Source: a virus. Taken from it: 21,279 nucleotides of DNA. Position 1 is the stretch's first letter; every line of letters begins with the position of its first letter. The translations under genes and the position numbers were made by a program. The stretch covers positions 1 through 21,279 of the IMG/VR virus record IMGVR_UViG_3300017765_000087; one strand, given 5' to 3'. Positions 6,883 to 12,260 of this stretch are shown here, piece after piece. The notes below the pieces were generated by a model. The model did not search any database. It saw only the letters and a program-made list of their open reading frames with translations, and had not been told where the DNA came from.

Positions 6883-7097
6883 TATCCTAGAATCTCCAAC
6901 TCTTTAAAGTTATGACAATAAACTCTTTTACCTCTATCATTAATAAGGATAGTAAAGTTTTCAGTTGGTATAAATCCCTTCCTATCCTGATCTCCTTTAA
7001 TGTAGTTTATCAAGACTTGATACTCTTTATTTTTAAAGAGTACATTATCCCCGACTCCAATAGAGTCAGGTTTTTTGTATCGTTGTATAGTCTTCAT
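6882..7097 (-). CDS. Hypothetical 71-aa beta-rich protein
   Basis: Starts MKTIQRYKKPDSIGVGDNVL. I chose the ATG at 7097, which gives an ATGA overlap with the 111-aa gene, over a longer frame reaching 7142. GDNVLFKNKEYQVLINYIKG and FTILINDRGKRVYC alternate in strand pattern, like an SH3/KOW-type small barrel; this is a guess from pattern only. Confidence 0.58.
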   Translation of the reverse strand: MKTIQRYKKPDSIGVGDNVLFKNKEYQVLINYIKGDQDRKGFIPTENFTILINDRGKRVYCHNFKELEILG

Positions 7098-7429
7098 AGA
7101 TATGTGACCTCGCCATTTTCGACTGCTTCCATATATTCGCACATATCAGAATGTGCCTTCTCTTGATTTTTATTATTTTCCTTCCATGTAAGATCTCTGT
7201 ATATGTTCATTAGTTCCCCTATGTTGAGACCTTCCATGTCTGTCCAGTTAGCAACATAATCCAGTTGACTCTCATCATATCCACCTGACTTGAGACTAGG
7301 TGCTGATATAAACTCAAATGCGAGATCTATGAAAAAATGTCTTCCATAGAATTCTGACTCAATAGTCTGTAATGGCATAAACTTCCCATGCGGGTCGTTT
7401 ACATAGTTCCCAAAAATCCAAGTTCTCAT
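7094..7429 (-). CDS. Hypothetical 111-aa protein
   Basis: Starts MRTWIFGNYVNDPHGKFMPL; Trp/Tyr/Asp-rich, with an acidic helical C-terminus (MCEYMEAVENGEVTYL). Four bases separate it from the 69-aa gene upstream, placing it in the transcript started by cassette 3. No motif recognised. Confidence 0.65.
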   Translation of the reverse strand: MRTWIFGNYVNDPHGKFMPLQTIESEFYGRHFFIDLAFEFISAPSLKSGGYDESQLDYVANWTDMEGLNIGELMNIYRDLTWKENNKNQEKAHSDMCEYMEAVENGEVTYL

Positions 7430-7433
7430 TTGA

Positions 7434-7643
7434 TTAAACTCCTTTTACGTCATTAGTTAAATAAGTTTGCTTTGCGTTGCAAACATTATCAACTAGATTA
7501 TCAAAGGTTTGAGTATCCCAACCTTTTTGATCTGGAATATCCAAATCGTATGCTGACATAACTAGGTCATAAAGAAAATCGTACTGAGAATCAGTTACTT
7601 GAATGTTTAGACCTTTTTTGTTGCTTCCGTAAATACCTGACAT
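7434..7643 (-). CDS. Hypothetical 69-aa protein
   Basis: Starts MSGIYGSNKKGLNIQVTDSQ, then a helical acidic stretch (YDFLYDLVMSAYDLDIPDQK). First gene after cassette 3, heading an apparent transcript 7643-6561. Function not recognised. Confidence 0.65.
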   Translation of the reverse strand: MSGIYGSNKKGLNIQVTDSQYDFLYDLVMSAYDLDIPDQKGWDTQTFDNLVDNVCNAKQTYLTNDVKGV

Positions 7644-7679
7644 AATGAATAAAAGTTGTTGAATGTTTGTTATACTATT

Positions 7680-7738
7680 ATTATAGTGGATTGTATCCCC
7701 AGATGGGGATACTGTGTGCCAGTTTGTTTATTGGCACA
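7680..7738 (-). promoter_or_regulatory. Dyad-promoter cassette 3 with a second -35 palindrome
   Basis: Dyad TGTGCCA (7715-7721) / TGGCACA (7732-7738), gap 10; TATAAT at 7680-7685, 29 bases downstream. The space where -35 would lie is filled by a perfect palindrome-like repeat, GTATCCCCAGATGGGGATAC (7693-7712, 9-base arms around GA). Drives the 69-aa gene. The dyad includes the stop of the 54-aa gene upstream. Confidence 0.75.
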
Positions 7739-7892
7739 TCATCTCAAATTTTTGGTTAGCATGCTTTGATGCTATTGCTTCGAGGTGTTCCATAGGTAAC
7801 ATAATACCTAGTTGGATGTTTTTTGCTGTAAGATCGTCTAGAATCTCCTCGTATAAGTTTTCTAGGATTTCTGTGTTTGCTGAATGACTCAT
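7728..7892 (-). CDS. Hypothetical 54-aa acidic protein
   Basis: Starts MSHSANTEILENLYEEILDD and ends FEMMCQ, its stop codon lying within the dyad of cassette 3. Cassette 4 drives it as a single gene. Helical and acidic throughout; function not recognised. Confidence 0.6.
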   Translation of the reverse strand: MSHSANTEILENLYEEILDDLTAKNIQLGIMLPMEHLEAIASKHANQKFEMMCQ

Positions 7893-7924
7893 AATAAAGT
7901 TGTTTGAACTGTGTTTATACTAAT

Positions 7925-7982
7925 ATTATAAAGGATTATGACCACAAGTGTGGCATAAGTGGACACTTTATAAAGTGGCACA
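7925..7982 (-). promoter_or_regulatory. Dyad-promoter cassette 4 (degenerate)
   Basis: One good arm, TGGCACA (7976-7982); the other reads GTGGACA (7959-7965), but the inner ACTTTATAAAGT is a perfect palindrome. TATAAT at 7925-7930, 28 bases downstream. Drives the 54-aa gene. Weakest member apart from cassette 11. Confidence 0.6.
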
Positions 7983-7993
7983 TTTTTCATTGA

Positions 7994-8173
7994 CTAGTCC
8001 TCCCTCGGTAGTCCATACTCATTATAAATGAATGGAAATTTTTGTGCGATTGCTATATGTGCCTGATATATGTCAGTCGTAAATTTCTCTTCGTATTCCT
8101 CGTGATACTCTCGCCATTTTTGCTCTGTATCGTTAAATGATGGAATAGTCCAGTTAAATGGTTTAGTTGACAT
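7994..8173 (-). CDS. Hypothetical 59-aa protein
   Basis: Starts MSTKPFNWTIPSFNDTEQKW, continuing REYHEEYEEKFTTDIYQAHI and ending YGLPRED. A strong AGGAGG ribosome site lies about 8 bases before the ATG. A frame at 8053-8235 overlaps it but lacks such a site. It is the second gene after cassette 5. Function not recognised. Confidence 0.65.
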   Translation of the reverse strand: MSTKPFNWTIPSFNDTEQKWREYHEEYEEKFTTDIYQAHIAIAQKFPFIYNEYGLPRED

Positions 8174-8176
8174 TGC

Positions 8177-8419
8177 TTAAACCTCCTCTCTGATGTAACC
8201 GTTTTCTGACTTGATAAACTCATCAAGTTTAACAATATCGTCAGAAGTTAAATCATCAAAATCAACTCCGCCTAACTTGTAGATTCCCCACTCTTCGATC
8301 TCGATAACATACTCTGCCCAGTCAGCACAACAACATGCCATATTCTGTAAGTTGTCATCAAATAGGATTCTCTGTTTGATTCTGTTTGTTGGTTCTGTGT
8401 AAGTTGCTGTTGAGTTCAT
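8177..8419 (-). CDS. Hypothetical 80-aa acidic protein
   Basis: Starts MNSTATYTEPTNRIKQRILF, includes MACCCADWAEYVIEIEEWGI and an Asp-rich FDDLTSDDIVKLDEFI segment. The Cys triplet near residue 29 is unusual but lacks a CxxC spacing. First gene after cassette 5, with the canonical leader CAACAAACATTATT before ATG. Function not recognised. Confidence 0.68.
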   Translation of the reverse strand: MNSTATYTEPTNRIKQRILFDDNLQNMACCCADWAEYVIEIEEWGIYKLGGVDFDDLTSDDIVKLDEFIKSENGYIREEV

Positions 8420-8444
8420 AATAATGTTTGTTGCTTATACTATT

Positions 8445-8503
8445 ATTATAGTGGGTTGTATCCCCAGATGGGGTAACTATGTGACACTTTAATAACTGGC
8501 ACA
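8445..8503 (-). promoter_or_regulatory. Dyad-promoter cassette 5
   Basis: Dyad TGTGACA (8480-8486) / TGGCACA (8497-8503), gap 10; TATAAT at 8445-8450, 29 bases downstream. A near copy of the cassette 3 palindrome fills the -35 area: GTATCCCCAGATGGGGTAAC (8458-8477). Leader TATAAGCAACAAACATTATT then ATG. The best reference copy of the cassette. Confidence 0.78.
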
Positions 8504-8507
8504 ATGC

Positions 8508-8690
8508 CTATTGATTTTGATATTCAAATGGTGTATAAGAATCTTTGAGTGCTTTTGAAACATTCGGTACTTTAAACGATACTTCCCACATTTTAGTTTT
8601 TGGGTTGTAGTCCATACCGCCAGTTGTATAATCCCCATAGGGGCAAGTGTTTAACCACTCATTGAATATTGTAAAAGTTGATCTTTTCAT
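8508..8690 (-). CDS. Hypothetical 60-aa protein
   Basis: Starts MKRSTFTIFNEWLNTCPYGD, with a YNPKTKMWEVSFKVP segment suggesting beta strands. ATGA overlap with the 67-aa gene upstream; stop five bases before the cassette 5 dyad. It is the third gene of the 9168-8508 run. Function not recognised. Confidence 0.63.
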   Translation of the reverse strand: MKRSTFTIFNEWLNTCPYGDYTTGGMDYNPKTKMWEVSFKVPNVSKALKDSYTPFEYQNQ

Positions 8691-8890
8691 AGGAATGACG
8701 TTAGAGCGTGTGGTCTGTTTTTTTCATACTCTACATTTTTGAGAGTATAGGGTTGAATGTAGTTTTGTACATCATCCCATAGTTCATGATCTTTTGATGT
8801 CCAACATCCGAGACCATTGTCTATCTTAAACTGGATATCGTCATCCAGTTTTTCATAAACGTCTATGTGAGTAACTAATAGCATTACCAT
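8687..8890 (-). CDS. Hypothetical 67-aa protein
   Basis: Reads MVMLLVTHIDVYEKLDDDIQ and then GLGCWTSKDHELWDDVQNYI. Two starts are possible: 8890, or Met3 at 8884, which gives a one-base TAATG overlap with the upstream gene and may be the true one. Function not recognised. Confidence 0.62.
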   Translation of the reverse strand: MVMLLVTHIDVYEKLDDDIQFKIDNGLGCWTSKDHELWDDVQNYIQPYTLKNVEYEKNRPHALTSFL

Positions 8891-9168
8891 GTACCGTCTT
8901 TGTGATCATAGTTTAGTTTGTCTAGTAGAATGTCTCTTACTCTCTCTCTGTCTAGTGAATCACCATCACCCCATGTACAAAACTCGAAATCATCGTTGTT
9001 GCACTGGTCGAGGTAGATAACTGTTGCTGTTAGAATATCAGTCTTTGTTAATGGTTGACCTTGATAAACTAAAGGGTATAAAGGGTCATTCTGACCATAG
9101 AATGAATCAACATAATCAACGAAATCATCGATTTGTCTTTTTGCTGTTACTAGGTCTGTTGGTCTCAT
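8884..9168 (-). CDS. Hypothetical 94-aa acidic protein
   Basis: Starts MRPTDLVTAKRQIDDFVDYV, helical and Asp-rich throughout, ending NYDHKDGTW. Heads the three-gene transcript from cassette 6 with leader CAACGAACATTATT before ATG. The strong negative charge resembles small phage inhibitors in general, but there is no specific match. Confidence 0.67.
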   Translation of the reverse strand: MRPTDLVTAKRQIDDFVDYVDSFYGQNDPLYPLVYQGQPLTKTDILTATVIYLDQCNNDDFEFCTWGDGDSLDRERVRDILLDKLNYDHKDGTW

Positions 9169-9193
9169 AATAATGTTCGTTGTTTGTATTCTT

Positions 9194-9252
9194 ATTATAA
9201 GGTATTTTGTACCCTATGCGTGGAAGTGTGTGACACATAATTAACTGTCACA
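9194..9252 (-). promoter_or_regulatory. Dyad-promoter cassette 6
   Basis: Dyad TGTGACA (9229-9235) / TGTCACA (9246-9252): fully symmetric 7-base arms, gap 10. TATAAT at 9194-9199, 29 bases downstream. The stop codon of the 55-aa gene upstream (9241-9243) is inside the dyad. Drives the 94-aa gene. Confidence 0.75.
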
Positions 9253-9408
9253 TATGCTATTGACTTCCACACCTCGATTGATTAAGATATCCTCTATCTT
9301 AAAAGATATTCTCATCAACTCTTCTTCAATATCGTCAGCAATATTTGGTTGCTCACAATATTTGTCTAGAGTGCGAACTATTGAGATAAGTTCATTATCA
9401 GTTAACAT
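9241..9408 (-). CDS. Hypothetical 55-aa acidic protein
   Basis: Starts MLTDNELISIVRTLDKYCEQ, helical, ends NRGVEVNSICDS; the last codons and stop are part of the cassette 6 dyad. It overlaps the zinc-binding-like gene by 7 bases. Function not recognised. Confidence 0.6.
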   Translation of the reverse strand: MLTDNELISIVRTLDKYCEQPNIADDIEEELMRISFKIEDILINRGVEVNSICDS

Positions 9409-9593
9409 TGTATGTTCTCCTCTATAAATGCATCAAGTTCTTCAGCACAATGACCACACCGCCATCCCTCTACTTCGTCTCCATAATATGCATACCTATT
9501 CACAAATCGACCTGACCCGATACTACAGTTTTTACTACAGTCCACACAAGTTTCAAGTGAGAATAAGTTTTTTGGTGTAATAACTACTTGCAT
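9402..9593 (-). CDS. Small Cys-rich, probably zinc-binding protein (63 aa)
   Basis: Cysteines at 16, 19, 23, 46, 49 and 63, with CVDC (16-19) and CGHC (46-49) giving the CxxC...CxxC arrangement of a treble-clef or zinc-ribbon finger; a 26-residue insertion (GRFVNRYAYYGDEVEGW) separates them. Such small phage fingers often bind nucleic acid or host proteins. It lies in a chain of overlapping genes from 10170 to 9241. Metal binding is inferred from spacing alone. Confidence 0.66.
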   Translation of the reverse strand: MQVVITPKNLFSLETCVDCSKNCSIGSGRFVNRYAYYGDEVEGWRCGHCAEELDAFIEENIQC

Positions 9594-9594
9594 T

Positions 9595-9771
9595 TTACGC
9601 TCCTTGATAATGTTGTGAACTAGGATGAGTTTTGACTAGGTAGTCTCCTGTTTGTATCTTTTCAAATACACTCATTTGTTTTGGTGTTAAAGGCATATCC
9701 ATATCCCTGAGTATGTCATACAGTTTAATAAACTGATATGCTTCATCGAATGTAATCTGTACATTTATCAT
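9595..9771 (-). CDS. Hypothetical 58-aa protein
   Basis: Starts MINVQITFDEAYQFIKLYDI, with DMPLTPKQMSVFEKIQTGDY in the middle. It begins at a TAATG overlap with the 71-aa gene and stops one base before the start of the Cys-rich gene, so it fills an otherwise empty gap in the operon. Function not recognised. Confidence 0.62.
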   Translation of the reverse strand: MINVQITFDEAYQFIKLYDILRDMDMPLTPKQMSVFEKIQTGDYLVKTHPSSQHYQGA

Positions 9772-9986
9772 TAATCTAACTCTCCATTGTAACGTAGTGC
9801 ATCGTCACTAAATTCCATAAGTCTATCTAAAACTTCGCCCATAGAATAGTTACGATTGATGGCATCATCCCCGAAAGCGATTTCAAAAACCTCTTCAATA
9901 AACTGTTTAGGATTCTGGACGTAACCATAATCCCATGTCTCTCCCTCTGTTCCTACTTTCCATTGTTTAAGATCGTTGTTACACAT
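9771..9986 (-). CDS. Hypothetical 71-aa acidic protein
   Basis: Starts MCNNDLKQWKVGTEGETWDY; C-terminal half is helical and acidic (GEVLDRLMEFSDDALRYNGE). One base separates it from the 60-aa gene. Function not recognised. Confidence 0.65.
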   Translation of the reverse strand: MCNNDLKQWKVGTEGETWDYGYVQNPKQFIEEVFEIAFGDDAINRNYSMGEVLDRLMEFSDDALRYNGELD

Positions 9987-9987
9987 T

Positions 9988-10170
9988 TTAGTTTACCTCT
10001 GGTAGTTTTACTGAGATTGATGGAACTAACTCAACAGGTGTTAGTTTATCGAACTCTGGATAAAATAGATCATCTAAGATTTTCTCAGATAATACTTCGT
10101 CTGCATCTGTCATATAGACTCTATATGATCTGAATGCTGAATAGATTAGGTCGTACTCTTCTCTGGTCAT
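9988..10170 (-). CDS. Hypothetical 60-aa protein
   Basis: Starts MTREEYDLIYSAFRSYRVYM, ends VPSISVKLPEVN. First gene of the five-gene run 10170-9241, directly after cassette 7 with leader CAAACAAACATCATT before ATG. Function not recognised. Confidence 0.65.
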   Translation of the reverse strand: MTREEYDLIYSAFRSYRVYMTDADEVLSEKILDDLFYPEFDKLTPVELVPSISVKLPEVN

Positions 10171-10193
10171 AATGATGTTTGTTTGTTTATACT

Positions 10194-10255
10194 ATTATAA
10201 TAGATCATAATAGAGTGGAATGGGGGAACAATGTGCCAGTTTGTTAACTGTCACT
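10194..10255 (-). promoter_or_regulatory. Dyad-promoter cassette 7
   Basis: Dyad TGTGCCA (10232-10238) / TGTCACT (10249-10255), gap 10, last base off consensus; TATAAT at 10194-10199, 32 bases downstream. A GGGGG run occupies the -35 area. The stop of the 48-aa gene (10244-10246) lies inside the dyad. Confidence 0.7.
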
Positions 10256-10390
10256 TAGTTCATGTTGGATAAGTTTAGCAATGCTAGAGTTAATCATTAT
10301 CAACTCCTCTTTTCTATCATAGTTCTCACTATAATGAAAGTCTAAACATTTTAACATGTATCTAAGTTGTTCGGGTGTTAGTTCTAACAT
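10244..10390 (-). CDS. Hypothetical 48-aa protein
   Basis: Starts MLELTPEQLRYMLKCLDFHY and ends KLIQHELSDS, closing inside the cassette 7 dyad. The opening L-T-P-E-Q-L-R-Y-M is shared in style with the 58-aa protein (LTPKQM) and the 55-aa protein (LTDNEL), hinting at a repeated small helical fold in the array. TAATG overlap with the 78-aa gene. Confidence 0.58.
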   Translation of the reverse strand: MLELTPEQLRYMLKCLDFHYSENYDRKEELIMINSSIAKLIQHELSDS

Positions 10391-10626
10391 TACTCAATCT
10401 CCTGATCGATTAGATCTGATATGTATTCATTCTGTTCTGACCAATCTTGATTGATTAGTTTGTTGAGTACTGCTTCAGTTACTTCCTTTTCTACTTCGAT
10501 TGAAGCGAACTCATATTCATAAGTTTCGATCACGTTAGCAATATCTGCCCTGAGATCAACATACTCTAGAGCAAACTTTAGTTTGTCTGGGCAATGTGTT
10601 AACCAGTCTGCGAATGCTACATCCAT
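10390..10626 (-). CDS. Hypothetical 78-aa acidic helical protein
   Basis: Starts MDVAFADWLTHCPDKLKFAL, ends EYISDLIDQEIE. Strongly acidic and helical. Its ATG overlaps the stop of the 68-aa gene by one base. Function not recognised. Confidence 0.66.
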   Translation of the reverse strand: MDVAFADWLTHCPDKLKFALEYVDLRADIANVIETYEYEFASIEVEKEVTEAVLNKLINQDWSEQNEYISDLIDQEIE

Positions 10627-10832
10627 TAGTTTAACCCCTCTGGTAAAGTAAAGTTTCTCATGAACATGAACTGATAGTCATCTTGTTCAGCAATGTTATC
10701 TAAAACACACCACTCTTGATATAATGACATTGCATCATCTAATCTTTTTTGGTCTGTTGCTTTTTCGATTGCTTGACCTATGCTATCGCCCATATTGTCG
10801 ATTGCATATTCTCTTTCGAGTTGTAAATCCAT
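10626..10832 (-). CDS. Hypothetical 68-aa acidic helical protein
   Basis: Starts MDLQLEREYAIDNMGDSIGQ, followed by AIEKATDQKRLDDAMSLYQE and an aromatic FMFMRNFTLPEGLN tail. First gene after cassette 8 (leader CAACAAACATCATT before ATG). Function not recognised. Confidence 0.66.
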   Translation of the reverse strand: MDLQLEREYAIDNMGDSIGQAIEKATDQKRLDDAMSLYQEWCVLDNIAEQDDYQFMFMRNFTLPEGLN

Positions 10833-10855
10833 AATGATGTTTGTTGTATGTTCTT

Positions 10856-10916
10856 ATTATAGTATTATGATTCCTGATCTTGCAACTGGTCATGTGACAC
10901 TTCTTCAACTGGCACA
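10856..10916 (-). promoter_or_regulatory. Dyad-promoter cassette 8
   Basis: Dyad TGTGACA (10893-10899) / TGGCACA (10910-10916), gap 10; TATAAT at 10856-10861, 31 bases downstream. Here the dyad encodes VPVEEVSH in the overlapping 38-aa gene, almost the same peptide as at cassette 1. Drives the 68-aa gene. Confidence 0.72.
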
Positions 10917-10981
10917 TCATACTCATCAAAGTTGTCTGTGTATGTTAAACCTAGATCAGGGTCAAAGTATTCATCTTCCAT
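10865..10981 (-). CDS. Hypothetical 38-aa acidic protein
   Basis: Starts MEDEYFDPDLGLTYTDNFDE; very acidic (11 Asp/Glu in the first 20). It begins with a TAATG overlap of the 69-aa gene and runs through the cassette 8 dyad before stopping next to the TATAAT box. Small size and operator overlap make it less certain than its neighbours. Confidence 0.5.
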   Translation of the reverse strand: MEDEYFDPDLGLTYTDNFDEYDVPVEEVSHDQLQDQES

Positions 10982-11190
10982 TATGGTCTTACCTCGTATT
11001 TTAAATGTTCAGCATGATAACCGATAAAATCAAATATTCGATTTCTTAGGTCATCTTCATTATATGCTGTCCATCTACCTAGACACCTTTGGTGCATGAC
11101 ATACTCCTCTTCGGGTGTAAACTGTAAATCGGGGTCTCCGTCTCCAACTTCACATAAGTAGAGTTCAATCTCTGTTACTTGATAGTTCAT
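10981..11190 (-). CDS. Hypothetical 69-aa acidic protein
   Basis: Starts MNYQVTEIELYLCEVGDGDP; contains FTPEEEYVMHQRCLGRWTAY and ends YHAEHLKYEVRP. Its ATG directly abuts the stop of the 60-aa gene. Function not recognised. Confidence 0.66.
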   Translation of the reverse strand: MNYQVTEIELYLCEVGDGDPDLQFTPEEEYVMHQRCLGRWTAYNEDDLRNRIFDFIGYHAEHLKYEVRP

Positions 11191-11373
11191 TTATCTGTAT
11201 AGTTGATGAGATACTGCTAGTTGATGTTTGTAGTCCTCTAGTTGTTTAAGAGTATCGACTACATCAGGATATTCTAAATCACATCCTGCTTCCCTGATCT
11301 CCATTAACTTCCAATCAAGATAGTAAATGATGTCAGATAGTTGTTCGTATGTTAAACCTATGTTATGTTTCAT
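11191..11373 (-). CDS. Hypothetical 60-aa helical protein
   Basis: Starts MKHNIGLTYEQLSDIIYYLD, then KLMEIREAGCDLEYPDVVDT; regular helices. LTYEQLSDIIYYL echoes LTPEQLRYMLKCL of the 48-aa protein at 10244, so the two may be diverged copies. One-base overlap with the upstream gene. Confidence 0.65.
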   Translation of the reverse strand: MKHNIGLTYEQLSDIIYYLDWKLMEIREAGCDLEYPDVVDTLKQLEDYKHQLAVSHQLYR

Positions 11374-11687
11374 TAGAATAAAGGAAATGCTGTTTTGTGA
11401 TGTTTTTGATGATTCCAGTAGAATGGTTGAGTGGCATAATCTTTTCTCTCTAGATCAGATTTATCATCATAGTTTGCTTCATAAGTAGCAAGTGCTTTAC
11501 GATATAAAGATACGATTGCATCCTTACCAAAATCGTCTTCGTACCATGTGTTTCTGTTTGGTTCGTCTATACTTGCGAACATGATAGACATATGTCTGAG
11601 TAGGATACCTAACTCTCTGCGAGATAACTTGATGTCATGTGAACCTTCAAGTAGAGTAGCATCGATACGTTTTGATGTGTCGTACAT
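11373..11687 (-). CDS. Hypothetical 104-aa protein
   Basis: I start it at MYDTSKRIDATLLEGSHDIK (ATG 11685-11687), which follows the cassette leader AAAACATTATT. A longer open frame reaching 11741 would begin upstream of the -10 box and cannot be translated from this promoter. LSRRELGILLRHMSIMFASI is a helical segment that again recalls the small helical proteins at 10244 and 11191. Function not recognised. Confidence 0.65.
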   Translation of the reverse strand: MYDTSKRIDATLLEGSHDIKLSRRELGILLRHMSIMFASIDEPNRNTWYEDDFGKDAIVSLYRKALATYEANYDDKSDLERKDYATQPFYWNHQKHHKTAFPLF

Positions 11688-11709
11688 AATAATGTTTTGC
11701 TGTATTCTT

Positions 11710-11768
11710 ATTATAATGAATATGATAGGTAGATGGGGCAACTATGTGCCACTTTCTATACTGTCATA
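11710..11768 (-). promoter_or_regulatory. Dyad-promoter cassette 9
   Basis: Dyad TGTGCCA (11745-11751) / TGTCATA (11762-11768), gap 10, one off-consensus base; TATAAT at 11710-11715, 29 bases downstream. GATGGGG (11732-11738) is a half of the -35 palindrome seen at cassettes 3 and 5. Drives the 104-aa gene. Confidence 0.7.
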
Positions 11769-11927
11769 TACTCTGACTGATAACTCTGCATCCTGTGATA
11801 AGGTTATACCCGCCCGATCAAGTGCTTCCCATATCTTGTTAGAAATATGTGAATGCTCATCCTCTGGTATTACTTCCCAGATATTGATGTATCCATCAAG
11901 TTCAATAAGTTGTTTGTAGTTTACCAT
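11742..11927 (-). CDS. Hypothetical 61-aa acidic protein
   Basis: Starts MVNYKQLIELDGYINIWEVI and ends VRVYDSIESGT, its 3' end running through the cassette 9 dyad. It is preceded by about 317 bases without a gene and has no Shine-Dalgarno site, so it may be the coding part of a transcript with a long structured leader starting near 12194. Function not recognised. Confidence 0.6.
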   Translation of the reverse strand: MVNYKQLIELDGYINIWEVIPEDEHSHISNKIWEALDRAGITLSQDAELSVRVYDSIESGT

Positions 11928-12200
11928 GTTTCAAATAATAAAAGGATTAGGACTTACATAAGATTGCAACTGCCACATCTAATTAAAGTTGGTGTTTTAA
12001 AGTTCGTATGCTTAATGCCTAGGGATGGGTCTTACATGTTCTCGGTTGAACTAGATGCTCCAACGCAATGTTCGGTAGAGTGTGGCAATGCCCAGTGATG
12101 GGTCGAAACAAAACTCAACTACTTAAGTTCGATTTAAAAACGTATTCCTCTGGGTATCCGTTACCTTGAAAGTTTTACGTTGGTTTGTTTCGACATTATT
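11928..12200 (-). ncRNA. Candidate structured RNA or long 5' leader
   Basis: No convincing gene on either strand in this gap. Read on the minus strand, predicted initiation from the -10 at 12201-12206 falls at about 12194. That is exactly where an 11-base inverted repeat begins: GTCGAAACAAA (minus strand, 12194-12184) pairs with TTTGTTTCGAC (12112-12102). Inside it AACGTA/TACGTT (12139-12144 and 12176-12181) pair. Further on, an 18-base element is repeated with two mismatches (12087-12104 and 12014-12031; plus strand AATGCCCAGTGATGGGTC and AATGCCTAGGGATGGGTC). No tRNA fold was found. It could be an sRNA or the leader of the 61-aa gene. Confidence 0.45.
12014..12104. repeat. 18-base imperfect direct repeat pair
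   Basis: Copies at 12014-12031 and 12087-12104, 16 of 18 bases identical, starts 73 bases apart, inside the noncoding block. In the second copy CCCA/TGGG can form a small hairpin. Confidence 0.7.
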
Positions 12201-12260
12201 AATATAAACCATATTGCAACCCGATGCAACCACTCTTGTGCCACTTATACAACTGTCACA
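12201..12260 (-). promoter_or_regulatory. Dyad-promoter cassette 10, driving the noncoding block
   Basis: Dyad TGTGCCA (12237-12243) / TGTCACA (12254-12260), gap 10; -10-like TATATT at 12201-12206, 30 bases downstream. The stop codon of the methyltransferase gene (12245-12247) lies within the dyad. Unlike the other copies, no start codon follows closely: what follows is the structured noncoding stretch. Confidence 0.62.

Noticed and set aside
8053-8235. Minus-strand open frame of 60 codons
   Set aside because: Overlaps the better-supported genes 7994-8173 (AGGAGG site) and 8177-8419 in another frame.
4868-10916. Dyads as transcription terminators of the upstream genes
   Set aside because: Stems of 7 bases with 10-base loops are not followed by a T-run on the minus strand, and their spacing to TATAAT is fixed.
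11853-12098. Plus-strand open frame through the noncoding block
   Set aside because: Starts antisense to a minus-strand gene, no ribosome site, and covers the inverted-repeat region; no protein-like pattern.
12000-12110. Possible tRNA in the noncoding block
   Set aside because: Tried on both strands: no acceptor stem with a GTTCRANNC T-loop and matching anticodon arm.
4868-12260. Regularly repeated dyads as a CRISPR array
   Set aside because: Copies are hundreds of bases apart, separated by genes, and fixed relative to -10 boxes, so they are promoter elements.
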